From the NCBI GenBank assembly GCA_001403775.1, contig CYUG01000012.1:252213-316212 (forward strand): DNA of 64,000 bases, given 5' to 3'. The DNA comes from Dermabacter indicis (GTDB lineage Bacteria; Actinomycetota; Actinomycetes; Actinomycetales; Dermabacteraceae). A program made the position numbers and the translations under genes. Under the pieces are notes generated by a model. That model was not told the DNA's origin. It was given only the letters and a program-made list of their open reading frames with translations, and did no database searches. Below, piece by piece: positions 1 to 9,013 of this stretch (within the stretch, counting starts at the first letter, position 1; every line of letters begins with the position of its first letter).

Positions 1-279
1 CCCTTCCAGGTGGCCGAGCAGTACATGGTGCTGATGCTCGCGATCGTCGTGGGCTATTACGTGATCACGTCGGTCACGCATTCGCTTCACACGCCGCTCA
101 TGAGCGAAACGAACGCGATTTCCGGCATCATCCTCGTGGGCGCGATTTTGCAGGTGGGCAGCGCGAATATTGCGGTCGCGATCTTGTCGTTCATCGCGAT
201 CGTGATCGCAAGCATTAACATCTTTGGCGGGTTCACGGTCACGCACCGCATGCTCTCCATGTTTTCAAGGGAGGGCTGA
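1..279 (+). CDS. pntA: NAD(P) transhydrogenase alpha subunit, C-terminal membrane part (partial)
   Basis: This is the membrane part of the alpha chain of the proton-translocating transhydrogenase, which moves hydride between NADH and NADP+ using the proton gradient. The reading frame is open to the first base of the window, so the gene start lies outside. About 90 residues are visible, with three hydrophobic helices and the family motif [13 protein letters not shown]. In many actinobacteria this piece is a separate short alpha-2 subunit; the window cannot show whether it is separate here or the end of a full PntA. It stops directly before pntB, which supports one operon. Confidence 0.88.
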   Translation, partial: PFQVAEQYMVLMLAIVVGYYVITSVTHSLHTPLMSETNAISGIILVGAILQVGSANIAVAILSFIAIVIASINIFGGFTVTHRMLSMFSREG

Positions 280-282
280 TTG

Positions 283-1728
283 ATGGATATCCAGCTGATT
301 GATTGGACGCTGAGGCTCACGAACCTCGCGTATATCGCTGCGGCGATCCTCTTCATTCTCGCTCTTGTGGGGCTTAGCTCCCAGGAGAGCGCGAAGCGCG
401 GCAACATCTTCGGTGCGGCGGGTATGCTCATCGCGCTCGTCGCCACGATTGCGCGTGCCCTGGTGAATTCCCACGTGGACCCGGACCATTTCAATGGCCC
501 GATCGTGACGTTCATTCTCATTGCCCTCGCGATGGGCATTGGTGCTGTCGTGGGCATCGTGCTGTCGAGGAAGGTCGAGATGACGGGCATGCCCGAGCTC
601 ATCGCGATGCTTCACTCGTTCGTGGGCCTTTCCGCGGTGCTGATTGGCTTTAATAGCTTCTTGCATCCGCACGGCATTTCGCCTGCGATGGAGACCTTCC
701 ACCTCGGCGAAGTGGCGCTCGGTATTTTCATTGGCGCCGTGACGTTCACGGGGTCGATCGTGGCGTACTTGAAGCTTTCGGCGAAGATCAAGGGCGCGCC
801 GCTCATGCTTCCGGGCCGCAACTGGATCAACCTCGGCGTTCTCGTGCTTTCGCTCGTGCTCGGCATCGTATTTATGGTGAGTGGCGGCGAGGGCTTCGCG
901 GGCTGGGCCTCGGTCATCCTGCTCACGCTTCTCGCGCTGTTCCTCGGTTTCCACCTCGTCGCGGCCATTGGCGGCGGCGACATGCCCGTCGTCGTGTCGA
1001 TGCTCAACAGCTACTCGGGCTGGGCCGCGGCGGCCGCGGGCTTCATGCTCGGCAACAACCTGCTCATCATCACGGGCGCGCTCGTGGGTTCGTCGGGTGC
1101 GTACCTGAGTTACATCATGTGCAAGGCGATGAACCGTTCGTTCATCTCGGTGATCCTCGGCGGGTTTGGTTCCGACGGCGGCTCGTCCTCCGCCGAGCGT
1201 GATTACGGTCAGCACACCGAGATCATGCCCGAAGAGACGGCTGAGCTTCTCAAGGGCGCCTCGAAAGTCATGATCACCCCCGGCTACGGCATGGCCGTGG
1301 CGCAAGCGCAGTATCCGGTCGCGGAACTCACGAAGAAGCTGCGCGAGAGCGGCGTCGATGTCACGTTTGGCATTCACCCGGTTGCGGGTCGCCTCCCGGG
1401 GCACATGAATGTGCTCCTTGCTGAAGCGAAGGTTCCCTATGACATCGTGCTTGAGATGGACGAGGTGAACGACGACTTCGGCGACGTCGACGTCGTGCTC
1501 GTGATCGGCGCGAACGACACGGTGAATCCGATCGCTGAGGAGCCCGGTAGCCCGATCGCGGGCATGCCCGTGCTCAAGGTGTGGGAGTCGAAGCACGTAG
1601 TTGTGTTCAAGCGATCGATGGGCGCCGGCTACGCAGGCGTGCAGAACCCGCTGTTCTTCAACGAGAACACGGACATGCTGCTCGGCGACGCAAAGGCGTC
1701 GGTCGAGGCAATCTCAAAGGCGTTGTAG
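283..1728 (+). CDS. pntB: NAD(P) transhydrogenase beta subunit
   Basis: PntB carries the membrane domain II and the NADP(H)-binding domain III of transhydrogenase, and supplies NADPH for biosynthesis and redox defence. The 481 residues match the usual length. Eight or so hydrophobic helices fill the first 290 residues. The domain III signature [10 protein letters not shown] sits near residue 334, and NVLLAEA and GANDTVNP follow as expected. A TTG lies at 280, but the ATG at 283 is the better start. It follows the pntA stop by 3 bases, so the two are surely cotranscribed and probably coupled. Downstream lies a clear terminator. Confidence 0.96.
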   Translation: MDIQLIDWTLRLTNLAYIAAAILFILALVGLSSQESAKRGNIFGAAGMLIALVATIARALVNSHVDPDHFNGPIVTFILIALAMGIGAVVGIVLSRKVEMTGMPELIAMLHSFVGLSAVLIGFNSFLHPHGISPAMETFHLGEVALGIFIGAVTFTGSIVAYLKLSAKIKGAPLMLPGRNWINLGVLVLSLVLGIVFMVSGGEGFAGWASVILLTLLALFLGFHLVAAIGGGDMPVVVSMLNSYSGWAAAAAGFMLGNNLLIITGALVGSSGAYLSYIMCKAMNRSFISVILGGFGSDGGSSSAERDYGQHTEIMPEETAELLKGASKVMITPGYGMAVAQAQYPVAELTKKLRESGVDVTFGIHPVAGRLPGHMNVLLAEAKVPYDIVLEMDEVNDDFGDVDVVLVIGANDTVNPIAEEPGSPIAGMPVLKVWESKHVVVFKRSMGAGYAGVQNPLFFNENTDMLLGDAKASVEAISKAL

Positions 1729-1746
1729 GGCCTGCCCCTTTTATCG

Positions 1747-1784
1747 AAACCCCGGGTTGCCCGTGATCGGGCGGTCCGGGGTTT
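1747..1784 (+). terminator. Terminator after pntB
   Basis: The arms AAACCCCG and CGGGGTTT enclose a second small GC stem, and a T/C-rich tail follows. It lies 18 bases past the pntB stop. Confidence 0.8.
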
Positions 1785-1856
1785 CCTCATGTGCGCCACG
1801 GGTCGGCACCGAGGAACTCGCGACCTGCGACTCTCGATACTCCGGCTGAAACGGTC

Positions 1857-2315
1857 TCAAAATAGTGATTCGAAAGCGTAGTAGGTGTGCGTGGGTGCGT
1901 CGTAGCACAGCATTAATCGGTCGTAATCATCCTTGTTGAGAGTAGGGCGGCAGCGCGCGTGGGAAAGCTGCGCAGTCGTAAGCTCGGCCCCGGACCCGCT
2001 GATCACCGTGTCGGCGAAGCCCTTATCAACAGGCTCCTGGAAAGCCTCGGGGCTCCACCGCCCAGTTTGGTCTTGCTCGGGGAGTTTCAGCTCGCGAATG
2101 AAATCCCCGTCGCCCTGGAATCCCACGTCGCTGCTGTAGAACTTCGTGGTGACCATTGACTCTGGAACCTCGATTCCCCAGGTTTCGGCTAGTGCCTGGG
2201 GTGATTCGTCGGCGTGGATCTCCCAGTCTTCGCTGCTCGTGCAGCCTTGAAGGAGGGCTGTAAGTGAAATGAGGCAGGTGAAGGCGGCAGCCGCGGACCT
2301 GGCTTTTCTCTTCAT
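1857..2315 (-). CDS. Putative lipoprotein
   Basis: A 152-residue protein of unknown function. It starts with a short basic N-terminus and a hydrophobic core, then LLQGC, a slightly atypical lipobox (Gln where Ala/Ser/Gly is usual, Gly before the Cys). It is therefore predicted to be anchored in the outer leaflet of the cytoplasmic membrane. The mature part begins with Ser/Glu/Asp-rich sequence and ends in Leu-Phe; no domain is recognised. It is a single gene facing away from pntB. Family membership cannot be judged from the sequence alone. Confidence 0.7.
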   Translation of the reverse strand: MKRKARSAAAAFTCLISLTALLQGCTSSEDWEIHADESPQALAETWGIEVPESMVTTKFYSSDVGFQGDGDFIRELKLPEQDQTGRWSPEAFQEPVDKGFADTVISGSGAELTTAQLSHARCRPTLNKDDYDRLMLCYDAPTHTYYAFESLF

Positions 2316-2360
2316 CGAGAACTCCCGGGATGCAGGTGGTGTGGAGCGATGTCCGGAAGC

Positions 2361-2921
2361 TTACCCGAGAAGCGCCGCGAGCAGCGGCTCGATGTTTTCG
2401 CGCTTTACGAAATCCGTGTCTTCGCCCCACGTGTCGAGCATTTCCTGGTCGTTCGCGTGGCGCTTGCTTTCGGGGGTCGACTTCATGAAGGCGTGAACGC
2501 CCGTGAGGGCAGCCTTGTGGGCGAAAGACACCTTGGAGTGGGCGAGGCCGCCGCGCGCGTGGAAGCATTCGGTGCGCTCAAAAACATCGGTGGGAAGGTT
2601 AGCGCGCTGGACCTTGGCGACTTCTTCGGTGCGGCTCGGATCGGCCCAAGCAACCGAGAGCAGCACGAGCCGGGCGCTCGTGTAGGCGTGTGCGGCGTTC
2701 ACGAAGGTTTTGATGTGGTGAAGTTTCCCGGCGTAGTTGCCACCCGCGTACACGACGAGGTCGGGGTCGCCGCCGAGGGCCTCGCGTGCAGCCGTGACGG
2801 TGAAGCCCTTGGTGGGAAGCGTGTGTACGTCCCAGCCAACCTCCTCGAGGGCGCCAGCGATCATCTCGGCATACCGGCCCGAGTGCCCGTAGATCGATGC
2901 GTTGAGAATGAGGGCTTTCAT
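2361..2921 (-). CDS. Flavodoxin-like protein (FMN-dependent oxidoreductase family)
   Basis: A 186-residue protein with a flavodoxin-type opening strand and phosphate-binding loop (MKALILNASIYGHSGRYAEM) and a second strand-loop, DLVVYAGGNYAGKLHHI, consistent with FMN binding. Substrate and partner are unknown. The frame stays open upstream to 2993, but the ATG at 2921 is preceded by AAGGAGC at good spacing and starts exactly on the first strand of the fold. It runs in the same direction as the upstream ArsR gene but is separated from it by about 390 bases, so it is probably a separate unit. A general flavodoxin/NADPH-quinone reductase role is the safest reading. Confidence 0.65.
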   Translation of the reverse strand: MKALILNASIYGHSGRYAEMIAGALEEVGWDVHTLPTKGFTVTAAREALGGDPDLVVYAGGNYAGKLHHIKTFVNAAHAYTSARLVLLSVAWADPSRTEEVAKVQRANLPTDVFERTECFHARGGLAHSKVSFAHKAALTGVHAFMKSTPESKRHANDQEMLDTWGEDTDFVKRENIEPLLAALLG

Positions 2922-3311
2922 GGTGTGCTCCTTCGCGGTGTGCGGTGCCTCCGGTGCCACGGTCGATACCCCTAGCCTGCCACGCACTTTCAATTCCCGG
3001 CAGGGACTAAGAGCTGCTCATTTACGGGGTATGAGCCAAGAACTTTGAGGTCGTTGACCGTGCCTCTTCTGGGCTCGCCGGCCGAGGATAGAACCGGTCT
3101 TGGCGGGTCGGTCGAGTGGCGGCCAAAACTCGCGAGATCATCTACATCGCCAGCGATTTCTTCAGTCGACTGTCGATACTCACGTCGGCCGAATACACCA
3201 AAACCCCCTTGACCCAGGGTGCGGGTCGTCCAGGCTAAGACGCAAACGTCTGATCTGCAGCTGCGGGAGTGGCGCGGCGGTCCGGCAGAATTCGCCGGCG
3301 GATGCGTACCC
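2922..3311. other. Gene-free stretch before an acquired-looking pair
   Basis: No convincing gene on either strand. The open frames here lack the Leu-CTC-rich codon pattern of the host genes and have no recognisable product. It may hold the worn edge of the segment that carries the ArsR/MFS pair. Confidence 0.4.
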
Positions 3312-3638
3312 CTACTTGACCTTCGATGATTCCTCGCGGTCAAGAAGTTGCAGGAGTCCCGGGAAACGCAGGTTGAGTTCGTCCCGGCGCAGGGTGACTT
3401 TCCGGGAGTTTCCGCGATCAACCTGACGCACGAGGCCAGATTCACGCAGCACGCGAAAGTGGTGGGTGAGTGTCGATTTTGACACTCCGAGGTCAAAACT
3501 TGCGCAGGTGCGCTCGGTCCCGTCGGGCTCGGCGATGAGTGTGGTGACCACCTGGCGTCGCAAAGGATCGTTGAGGGCCGCCAGCACATCGGGCAGATTC
3601 ATTTCGGCGACGCTAGGGTGCCCCTCTTCGTCTGGCAC
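3312..3638 (-). CDS. ArsR-type winged-helix transcriptional regulator
   Basis: A 108-residue DNA-binding protein. The pattern LNDPLRRQVVTTL, then DLGVSKSTLTHHFRVLRESG and a basic wing ending in KVTLRRDELN, is that of ArsR-like winged-helix repressors that sense drugs or small molecules. No Cys-rich metal site is evident. The frame is open upstream to 3707, but that start would lie inside the dyad operator. The GTG at 3638, preceded by AAGGTGG, is preferred; an ATG at about 3602 is a second option. It is transcribed away from an MFS efflux gene, the usual layout of a repressor controlling its own gene and the pump. Confidence 0.8.
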   Translation of the reverse strand: MPDEEGHPSVAEMNLPDVLAALNDPLRRQVVTTLIAEPDGTERTCASFDLGVSKSTLTHHFRVLRESGLVRQVDRGNSRKVTLRRDELNLRFPGLLQLLDREESSKVK

Positions 3639-3657
3639 AGCATTCACCACCTTCCGA

Positions 3658-3719
3658 TAGGTTCGATTGACATCGTACCAATACATCCTGCATATTAGGT
3701 ACGACAATGATCGAACCTA
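3658..3719. promoter_or_regulatory. Nested dyad operator between ArsR gene and MFS gene
   Basis: A perfect 10-bp inverted repeat, TAGGTTCGAT (3658-3667) and ATCGAACCTA (3710-3719), surrounds a perfect 7-bp inverted repeat, TCGTACC (3673-3679) and GGTACGA (3698-3704). Both share one centre, and the gaps between outer and inner arms are 5 bases on each side. It fills the promoter region of the divergent pair and is the likely ArsR binding site. Confidence 0.75.
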
Positions 3720-3731
3720 AGGAGAAGTGCC

Positions 3732-5000
3732 ATGACCACACCAACGCGCTGGGCCCTGCCGGCTATCCTGTCGGCGCAACTAGTTATCCCGCTCTCGATC
3801 GCCGGCACAGCGGTTGCGCTGCCGCGCATCGCTTCCGACCTAGGATCTAGCCCGGGCCCGCTGCAGTGGGTTGTCAACGGTTTCAACGTCGCCTTCGCCC
3901 TCTGTACCCTGCTGTGGGGCGGGCTCGCCGACCGTGCCGGGCACCACCGGGTATTCCGAGCTGGAGTCGTCACCGTCCTGTTTGCCTCTATTGGCAGCGC
4001 CCTCGCACCAACGCTGGTGCTGCTAGATGTAGCCCGGCTTGTAGCTGGTGCTGGGGCCGCTGCCGTGCTGACCAGCGCAACATCGATCCTGTCACTGGCT
4101 TGGGAAGGCGCCGCCCGGGCCAGGGCGTTCGCACTGTTCGGTACCATCAACGGGTTGGGCCTGGCGCTCGGACCAACGCTGTGCGGCCTGGTCACACAAG
4201 CGTTTGGCTGGCGCGCAGCATTCTGGTTGCCAGCCATCGTATTGGCTGCGTCCTTGGTGGCGTCGCGGGGGATCCCCGCTGTGCAGGTTGACCACAACGG
4301 AGCGCGCCGACTGCTCGATGTCAGTCTGCTGACAAACCGCAGGTTCGCGGCGATGACACTGGTGCCGATCACGGCTTCGGTGGGGTTCGTGACGTTCCTG
4401 ACCTACCTTCCCGCGGCATTCAGTGCGATCCACGGCTGGAGCGCAGGGCAGGCCGGGGTGATGATGCTCGTCGCGACCCTTCCCGTGATCCTGTCCCCGA
4501 GTGCAACCGTCTCGGTCATGAAGCGCCATCAGATCGGCATCGGTCCAGTTTTGGCTGCATCCATCGGCTGCCTGTTGGCAGGTTCGGTCGCGATGCTCGC
4601 GCTTGACCCGGGTATGCCTGTGTGGGCGGTTGCGCCAGCCTTGGTGCTGATTGGGCTCGGATTTGGGCTTCCTCTTGGCGTGGTCGATGGCGAAGCACTG
4701 GCCCGGGTGCCGGGCCATTCCTCGGGCAGTGCCGCCGGACTTCTGAACTTCGCCCGCATCGGATCCGAAGCTCTCGCGGTGGCGTGCTACTCGGCACTGC
4801 TGACCGTCCTTGTGAGACGTCGTATCCCCGACCAAACGATCGCCAACCAAGTCGCCGCCGGAGCTCCCGGCCGGGCTGCTGACTACGCTAGCGCGCAACA
4901 CATGGTCGCTCTTGGCTGTGGAGCCGTCGTGCTGGCCCTTGGCGTTGCGATCTGGGCACTGTCTCGAGGTGCATCAAACGCAGATAGGTCTAAATCATGA
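3732..5000 (+). CDS. MFS efflux transporter, DHA2-like with short middle
   Basis: A 422-residue major-facilitator pump, probably exporting a drug or toxic metabolite by proton antiport. The N-half has the DHA2-like PLQWVVNGFNVAFA and the loop GGLADRAGHHRV. DHA2 proteins usually have 14 helices and about 480-500 residues. Here the sixth helix is followed almost at once by LLDVSLLTNRRF, which normally comes after two extra helices, so about 70 residues of the middle are absent and about 12 helices remain. It has a good start with AAGGAGAAG upstream, just past the dyad operator. Leu-CTG replaces the CTC typical of its neighbours, which suggests transfer. Confidence 0.85.
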   Translation: MTTPTRWALPAILSAQLVIPLSIAGTAVALPRIASDLGSSPGPLQWVVNGFNVAFALCTLLWGGLADRAGHHRVFRAGVVTVLFASIGSALAPTLVLLDVARLVAGAGAAAVLTSATSILSLAWEGAARARAFALFGTINGLGLALGPTLCGLVTQAFGWRAAFWLPAIVLAASLVASRGIPAVQVDHNGARRLLDVSLLTNRRFAAMTLVPITASVGFVTFLTYLPAAFSAIHGWSAGQAGVMMLVATLPVILSPSATVSVMKRHQIGIGPVLAASIGCLLAGSVAMLALDPGMPVWAVAPALVLIGLGFGLPLGVVDGEALARVPGHSSGSAAGLLNFARIGSEALAVACYSALLTVLVRRRIPDQTIANQVAAGAPGRAADYASAQHMVALGCGAVVLALGVAIWALSRGASNADRSKS

Positions 5001-5042
5001 CGGACCTGACATGCGGTCAACCAACGTCTCCGGCCAATATGC

Positions 5043-8009
5043 TTAGGTCGTGACGTGGATGAGCGCGAGCGCCCCGCGTTCGAGGTCCACGAATTGGTGA
5101 TTGACGGCCTTGTAGGTGCCCTCTTCGTGGAACACCATCTCAACGAATCCGCCTTGGCAGCTGCCGAGGTCAAGCGCTTGCGCGCCGCCACCCGTCGTGT
5201 TGTCGGGCCGCAAAAGGTATTCGCCCTCCTTGAAAACCGTGTCGAACACCGTTCCCACCACGTGGAAGGCGAGTCCTCGACTCGGGCCCGCGGCGAGCAC
5301 CCAAATGCGCACGCGCTCGCCAACCTTCGCCTCGAGTGGCTCGTGCACGTATTGGTTCGCGTGTCCGTTGAACACGGTGAAGTCGGGGCGTTCGGCAAAG
5401 ATTTTCTCTGAAGAGATGGCGTGGACCGCGCAGCCGTCGGGCCCCTGAACCGGCTGCCCATTCGCGTCGGTTCCGGCTTCCGGGGCGAGGTAGTGCTCGG
5501 ATTGCACGAGCACGTATTCTCGGTCGGCGGGGGCGAGACCCTGCGGCGGCACAATGAGGATCCCGAACATGCCGCCCGAGAGGTGCATCGTCATGGGCGC
5601 CGTCGAGCAGTGGTAGAGCCACGCACCCGCGTAGTCGGTCGTGAACGGGTACTCGAGGCTCTCGCCGGGCGCGATCGTGCGCATGTAGGTGTTGGGGGCG
5701 ACGGTGCCCGCGTGGAAGTCGATCGAGTGGCCCATCTCACCGCTGTTGGTGAGGGTGAGTTCGATCTTCCCCCCGAGCGGCGACGTGAGCACGGGGCCCA
5801 TGACCTCGCCGTTGTAGACCATTGATTCCATCGCGATGCCGGGGGCGATCTCGAGGTTCGCTTCGGTCACGTCGAAGGCGAGTTTTTGCGGCGTACCGGG
5901 GGAGGGGACTGCGGGCACGACCGGGTCACGCCGCGTGCGTGAGGAGCCGGGTGCAGCGGTGAGGTCGGCGCTCACTCGGGTGAGGGGGTCGGTTCCGACG
6001 CCTGCTGCGCCAGCGTTGCTGCCCTCGGTTTCGCTCGTGCTTGCCCCGGTTGGAGTGATCGTGAGGGTCATGCCCATCGCGCGGTGTCCCACGATCGAGC
6101 ACCAGCCTTCGACGGGGGCGGTGACCACTCCGGCTTCGAGTACGACCTTGTCCCCAGGATAAAGGCGCGCCGTGTGGGCACCGGTATCAAGAACGAGGTC
6201 GTGAGTGTTCGCGGGATCGACGTTGTGCACCTCGATTTCGAGGCGGTCACCCGCGGGTACCTCGAGCGCGTCCGGCACGAAGCGCATATCGGCATTCGCC
6301 TCGACCTTGAGGCGCGTCGTGCGACTGGTCGGGGCAATGGCGGGGCCCGCACCGTTCGTGTGCTCGGCCCCTCCGGCGGGGTTTCCGACGGCTGCCGCGC
6401 CCGCGAGGGTGCCATCAAACGCACGCCCGACTGCGGCAAGGGAGAACACGGTCCCTACGCCAGCGAGTGCACTCGTGAGGTGGCGCCGGTCGAGCGTTGC
6501 CGGTTCACGCGAGGGCTGTGCTTCGCGCGCGCCCGCACGAGGTGCACTCACGGCAGAGGACGTGGATGCCGAAGTAGCGCCGCCTGCTGCGTGCATCGAT
6601 GCGGTCGGTGCGCCCACGCCGGGCATGCCAAGCTGCGCCGAGCGCTCCTTGAACTCGAGGCGCTCGCGAAGATTGACCTTGACCATGCGGAGCATGAAGA
6701 AGATGAAACTCGCAAGCACGAAAAACGCCACGGCGGACACCAGAACGCGCGTGACCGAGCCAAACTGGCTAGGCGCGAACGTGCCGAGAGTGAGAGCGCC
6801 GAAGAACGCCTCACCGATCGTGCCCGTGACGCTCGCGAACGCGAACAGACCAAGTGCGAGGTTGAGCGTCACTACGCGAAAGATCGCCCAGCGGCTCATG
6901 ACGGCGAGACCCGCCTTGAGAGCGCGCGGCCCTCCACCCATCGAGGCCGGCAGAAGGTAGCTCATCGCACCCAGGAGGAGCTGGAGGAGGAAGCCCGCGA
7001 CGAAGGGGACACTCAGATCATGAAGGCGCGCCGCAGTGAGCGAGAAGTTGAGGGGCGAGGCGACCGGGGAACCGTCGGCACTGCCGATCGAGCTGAACCA
7101 CAGACCCCACAGTGCCACGCACGTGCCAAGAAACCACAGCGCGGCCGCGCCGATCGAGAGCACGGGGAACAGAGCGAGCGGCTCGCGGCGGACCTGACGG
7201 GCGGACTGCCGCGCGAGCGACACGAGAAGAAGACCGATGACGACCTGGCCGAGGATATAGAGAGTAAGGCCCGCGAGCCCCACGAGGACGTTGTCGACGA
7301 GCGCACCGAGCATCGCGATGAGCGTGCCGAGCACCATGACGATGAGGAAACGCGAGGCGCGCGAGGCCTTCGCCGTATCGAGCTTCGTGCGCAAGACCGT
7401 GGGCCAGAGCGTGAGCAGCGTTGCCGAGACCGTGACGCCCACGAAGCCAAGAATGTTGACGATCTGATGCGCGAGGAGCAAGCGCCCTTGCCACGGCTCG
7501 CCGGGGGAAAAGGCAAGGATCGCGCCGAGCGTCGCGCCGAAAGGAAGGAGACACGCGGCGATGAGGTAGGCCCGCACGACGAACGAGAAACGCGGGGCGA
7601 GGGCCGCCTTGAGCTGCGCGCCAAGCGCAAAGGCATACCAGAGGATCATGGCGCTCACGCCGACGGCACCGAGCACCGTGAGGAGCGGGAGATTCGCGAG
7701 CATACCCGCCATCGTGAGCACAATCGACGCCGTAAGGCCCCAAATGCGCCCCACTTGCGTCGGCCGGGATTCCTCGGCGAGGCGAGTCTTAAGAAGCGCC
7801 TCCGTGAAGTGCTGGCCCCAAATCATGATCGAGGTCGTCACGAGGCCGAGCGTTACCATGTGCACGAGAAGCCACCGGAACTGCGGGATGAGCGGATGCG
7901 CCGCGACGACGATCACGAGCGCGATCATCCAGTAGGAGACGGGTTTCGTGGCCTTCCTATGCCAGCTGCGGCGGGTGAAACCTTCGGGGCGATTCTCGGT
8001 CGAGTGCAA
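5043..8009 (-). CDS. Membrane-cupredoxin-NirK fusion, copper nitrite reductase
   Basis: A 988-residue, three-part protein predicted to reduce nitrite to NO outside the membrane. Residues 1 to about 440 form a polytopic membrane domain of about a dozen helices. Near residue 503 an RRHLTSALAG segment leads a further hydrophobic helix. A cupredoxin follows, with His near 603 and the C/H/M ligands in CSIVGHRAMGM near 636-646. The C-terminal 300 residues are a NirK: GHSIDFH near 758 (Asp and His of the active site), YHCS plus MHLSGGM near 796 (type 1 and type 2 copper ligands), AFHVVG near 913 and NHQF near 970. The TTG start at 8009 has GGAAGG 7 bases upstream; the longer frame to 8063 would run through a terminator. 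Confidence 0.9.
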   Translation of the reverse strand: MHSTENRPEGFTRRSWHRKATKPVSYWMIALVIVVAAHPLIPQFRWLLVHMVTLGLVTTSIMIWGQHFTEALLKTRLAEESRPTQVGRIWGLTASIVLTMAGMLANLPLLTVLGAVGVSAMILWYAFALGAQLKAALAPRFSFVVRAYLIAACLLPFGATLGAILAFSPGEPWQGRLLLAHQIVNILGFVGVTVSATLLTLWPTVLRTKLDTAKASRASRFLIVMVLGTLIAMLGALVDNVLVGLAGLTLYILGQVVIGLLLVSLARQSARQVRREPLALFPVLSIGAAALWFLGTCVALWGLWFSSIGSADGSPVASPLNFSLTAARLHDLSVPFVAGFLLQLLLGAMSYLLPASMGGGPRALKAGLAVMSRWAIFRVVTLNLALGLFAFASVTGTIGEAFFGALTLGTFAPSQFGSVTRVLVSAVAFFVLASFIFFMLRMVKVNLRERLEFKERSAQLGMPGVGAPTASMHAAGGATSASTSSAVSAPRAGAREAQPSREPATLDRRHLTSALAGVGTVFSLAAVGRAFDGTLAGAAAVGNPAGGAEHTNGAGPAIAPTSRTTRLKVEANADMRFVPDALEVPAGDRLEIEVHNVDPANTHDLVLDTGAHTARLYPGDKVVLEAGVVTAPVEGWCSIVGHRAMGMTLTITPTGASTSETEGSNAGAAGVGTDPLTRVSADLTAAPGSSRTRRDPVVPAVPSPGTPQKLAFDVTEANLEIAPGIAMESMVYNGEVMGPVLTSPLGGKIELTLTNSGEMGHSIDFHAGTVAPNTYMRTIAPGESLEYPFTTDYAGAWLYHCSTAPMTMHLSGGMFGILIVPPQGLAPADREYVLVQSEHYLAPEAGTDANGQPVQGPDGCAVHAISSEKIFAERPDFTVFNGHANQYVHEPLEAKVGERVRIWVLAAGPSRGLAFHVVGTVFDTVFKEGEYLLRPDNTTGGGAQALDLGSCQGGFVEMVFHEEGTYKAVNHQFVDLERGALALIHVTT

Positions 8010-8038
8010 GGCTGACCTTCCGTGCGGGGACGACAAAC

Positions 8039-8057
8039 GGGGCGCGAAAAGCGCCCC
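8039..8057 (-). terminator. Terminator of the two-gene membrane protein operon
   Basis: A perfect 7-bp GC stem, GGGGCGC/GCGCCCC, with a 5-base loop, followed on the minus strand by GTTTGT. It lies between the 8088 stop and the nitrite reductase start. Confidence 0.7.
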
Positions 8058-8087
8058 GATCATGCTATCGACGAAAAGGAAACTCGA

Positions 8088-8591
8088 TCAGGACTTAAAC
8101 CTCCTGACCTTCGCGCCCTCGGGGAGCTCCTCGCCGGGAATGCCCTCCGGATCGTCGAGGTCCGTTTCTTCGTAGGCGTCTTGCATGAGCGCAGCGATGA
8201 TGCGCAGCAGCACGAGAACGGCGAGGAGGATGAGCATCCACGTGACCGGGATGGGGATGATTCGCGAGAACACGAACCAGATCGCGCCGAGCGAGAGGGC
8301 GATGATCGACGTGTCGCGTAGGGCCGCGAGCAGGCGCTTGGTCATGTTCGCTCGGCGGTACCGGCGCCCAGCGACCTTTGCCGCCGCGCGCATGGTCTTT
8401 GCGGATTCGCTCGCGGAATTCTTCGCGCTTTCAGCGCCGCGGCGCACATTATCGGCGGCCTTCGCGTCCCACACTTTTTGCGCACCGCGAGCGTAGGCCC
8501 GGGCCTCGCGCTGCACAGCGCGTTTCGCTCCCGGGGCCTGCTTGCGTGCCGTATTACGTGCCGCCTTCGCGTAGGTTTTCCAATCGGCCAT
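8088..8591 (-). CDS. Basic-helix membrane protein, unknown function
   Basis: A 167-residue protein. The first 85 residues are Ala/Lys/Arg-rich and helical, ending in KVAGRRYRRANMTKR. Two hydrophobic helices follow (about residues 92-132), then an acidic tail with YEETDLDDPEGIPGEEL. The start ATG overlaps the upstream stop by one base (TAATG), so the pair is translationally coupled. The function is not recognised. The basic N-terminus next to the membrane could bind nucleic acid or phospholipid, but that is only inference from charge. Confidence 0.7.
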   Translation of the reverse strand: MADWKTYAKAARNTARKQAPGAKRAVQREARAYARGAQKVWDAKAADNVRRGAESAKNSASESAKTMRAAAKVAGRRYRRANMTKRLLAALRDTSIIALSLGAIWFVFSRIIPIPVTWMLILLAVLVLLRIIAALMQDAYEETDLDDPEGIPGEELPEGAKVRRFKS

Positions 8592-8878
8592 TACTTTTCA
8601 TCCCTCATGCGGATATCGCCATCGCGCGGGTCTCGGGGCTTTGCTCGACCTTCGCGGATCGCAGCGCGCTCACGATCGCGCCGCCACTCGTAGTAGTAGG
8701 AGAGCCCCACGTTAAGCGCGAGAGTCAGAAGGATCGAGAGCACAAGGCTCGCGAACTTCGCCTTGATTCCCATGAGTGAGAGAACCACGAAAAAGAGTGT
8801 CATGACCACGATCGAGAAGAAGAGGTGGTCCATGATGCGCTGGCGAAGCGTCTTGCGCTTGGGGCGGGGGCTCGTCAT
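8591..8878 (-). CDS. Small membrane protein, unknown function
   Basis: A 95-residue protein with a basic head (SPRPKRKTLRQR), two hydrophobic helices (about residues 18-58), then YYYEWRRDRERAA and a charged tail. The ATG at 8878 begins the conserved-looking part; the frame is open further upstream, but nothing there looks coded. It is the first gene of a two-gene operon read toward the nitrite reductase, and diverges from sucC. No known family is recognised. Confidence 0.65.
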   Translation of the reverse strand: MTSPRPKRKTLRQRIMDHLFFSIVVMTLFFVVLSLMGIKAKFASLVLSILLTLALNVGLSYYYEWRRDRERAAIREGRAKPRDPRDGDIRMRDEK

Positions 8879-9013
8879 TGCTCCATCGTAACGGCCGAGC
8901 GCACCGCGAAAGCCATGCGTATTGTGACGGGCGCGCCTCTTCGACGTTCCGCCGAGCTGGCCGCTGCGGCGATACCCTTGGGGGACCACGAGTTTTCATG
9001 GAGGTTGGCCCGC

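Noticed and set aside
2990-3589. Minus-strand frame of 199 codons overlapping the ArsR gene
   Set aside because: Overlaps a supported regulator in another frame, has no recognisable motif and has poor codon use.
6084-8015. Long plus-strand frame opposite the nitrite reductase
   Set aside because: Same type of antisense artefact; the minus strand has all copper-site motifs.
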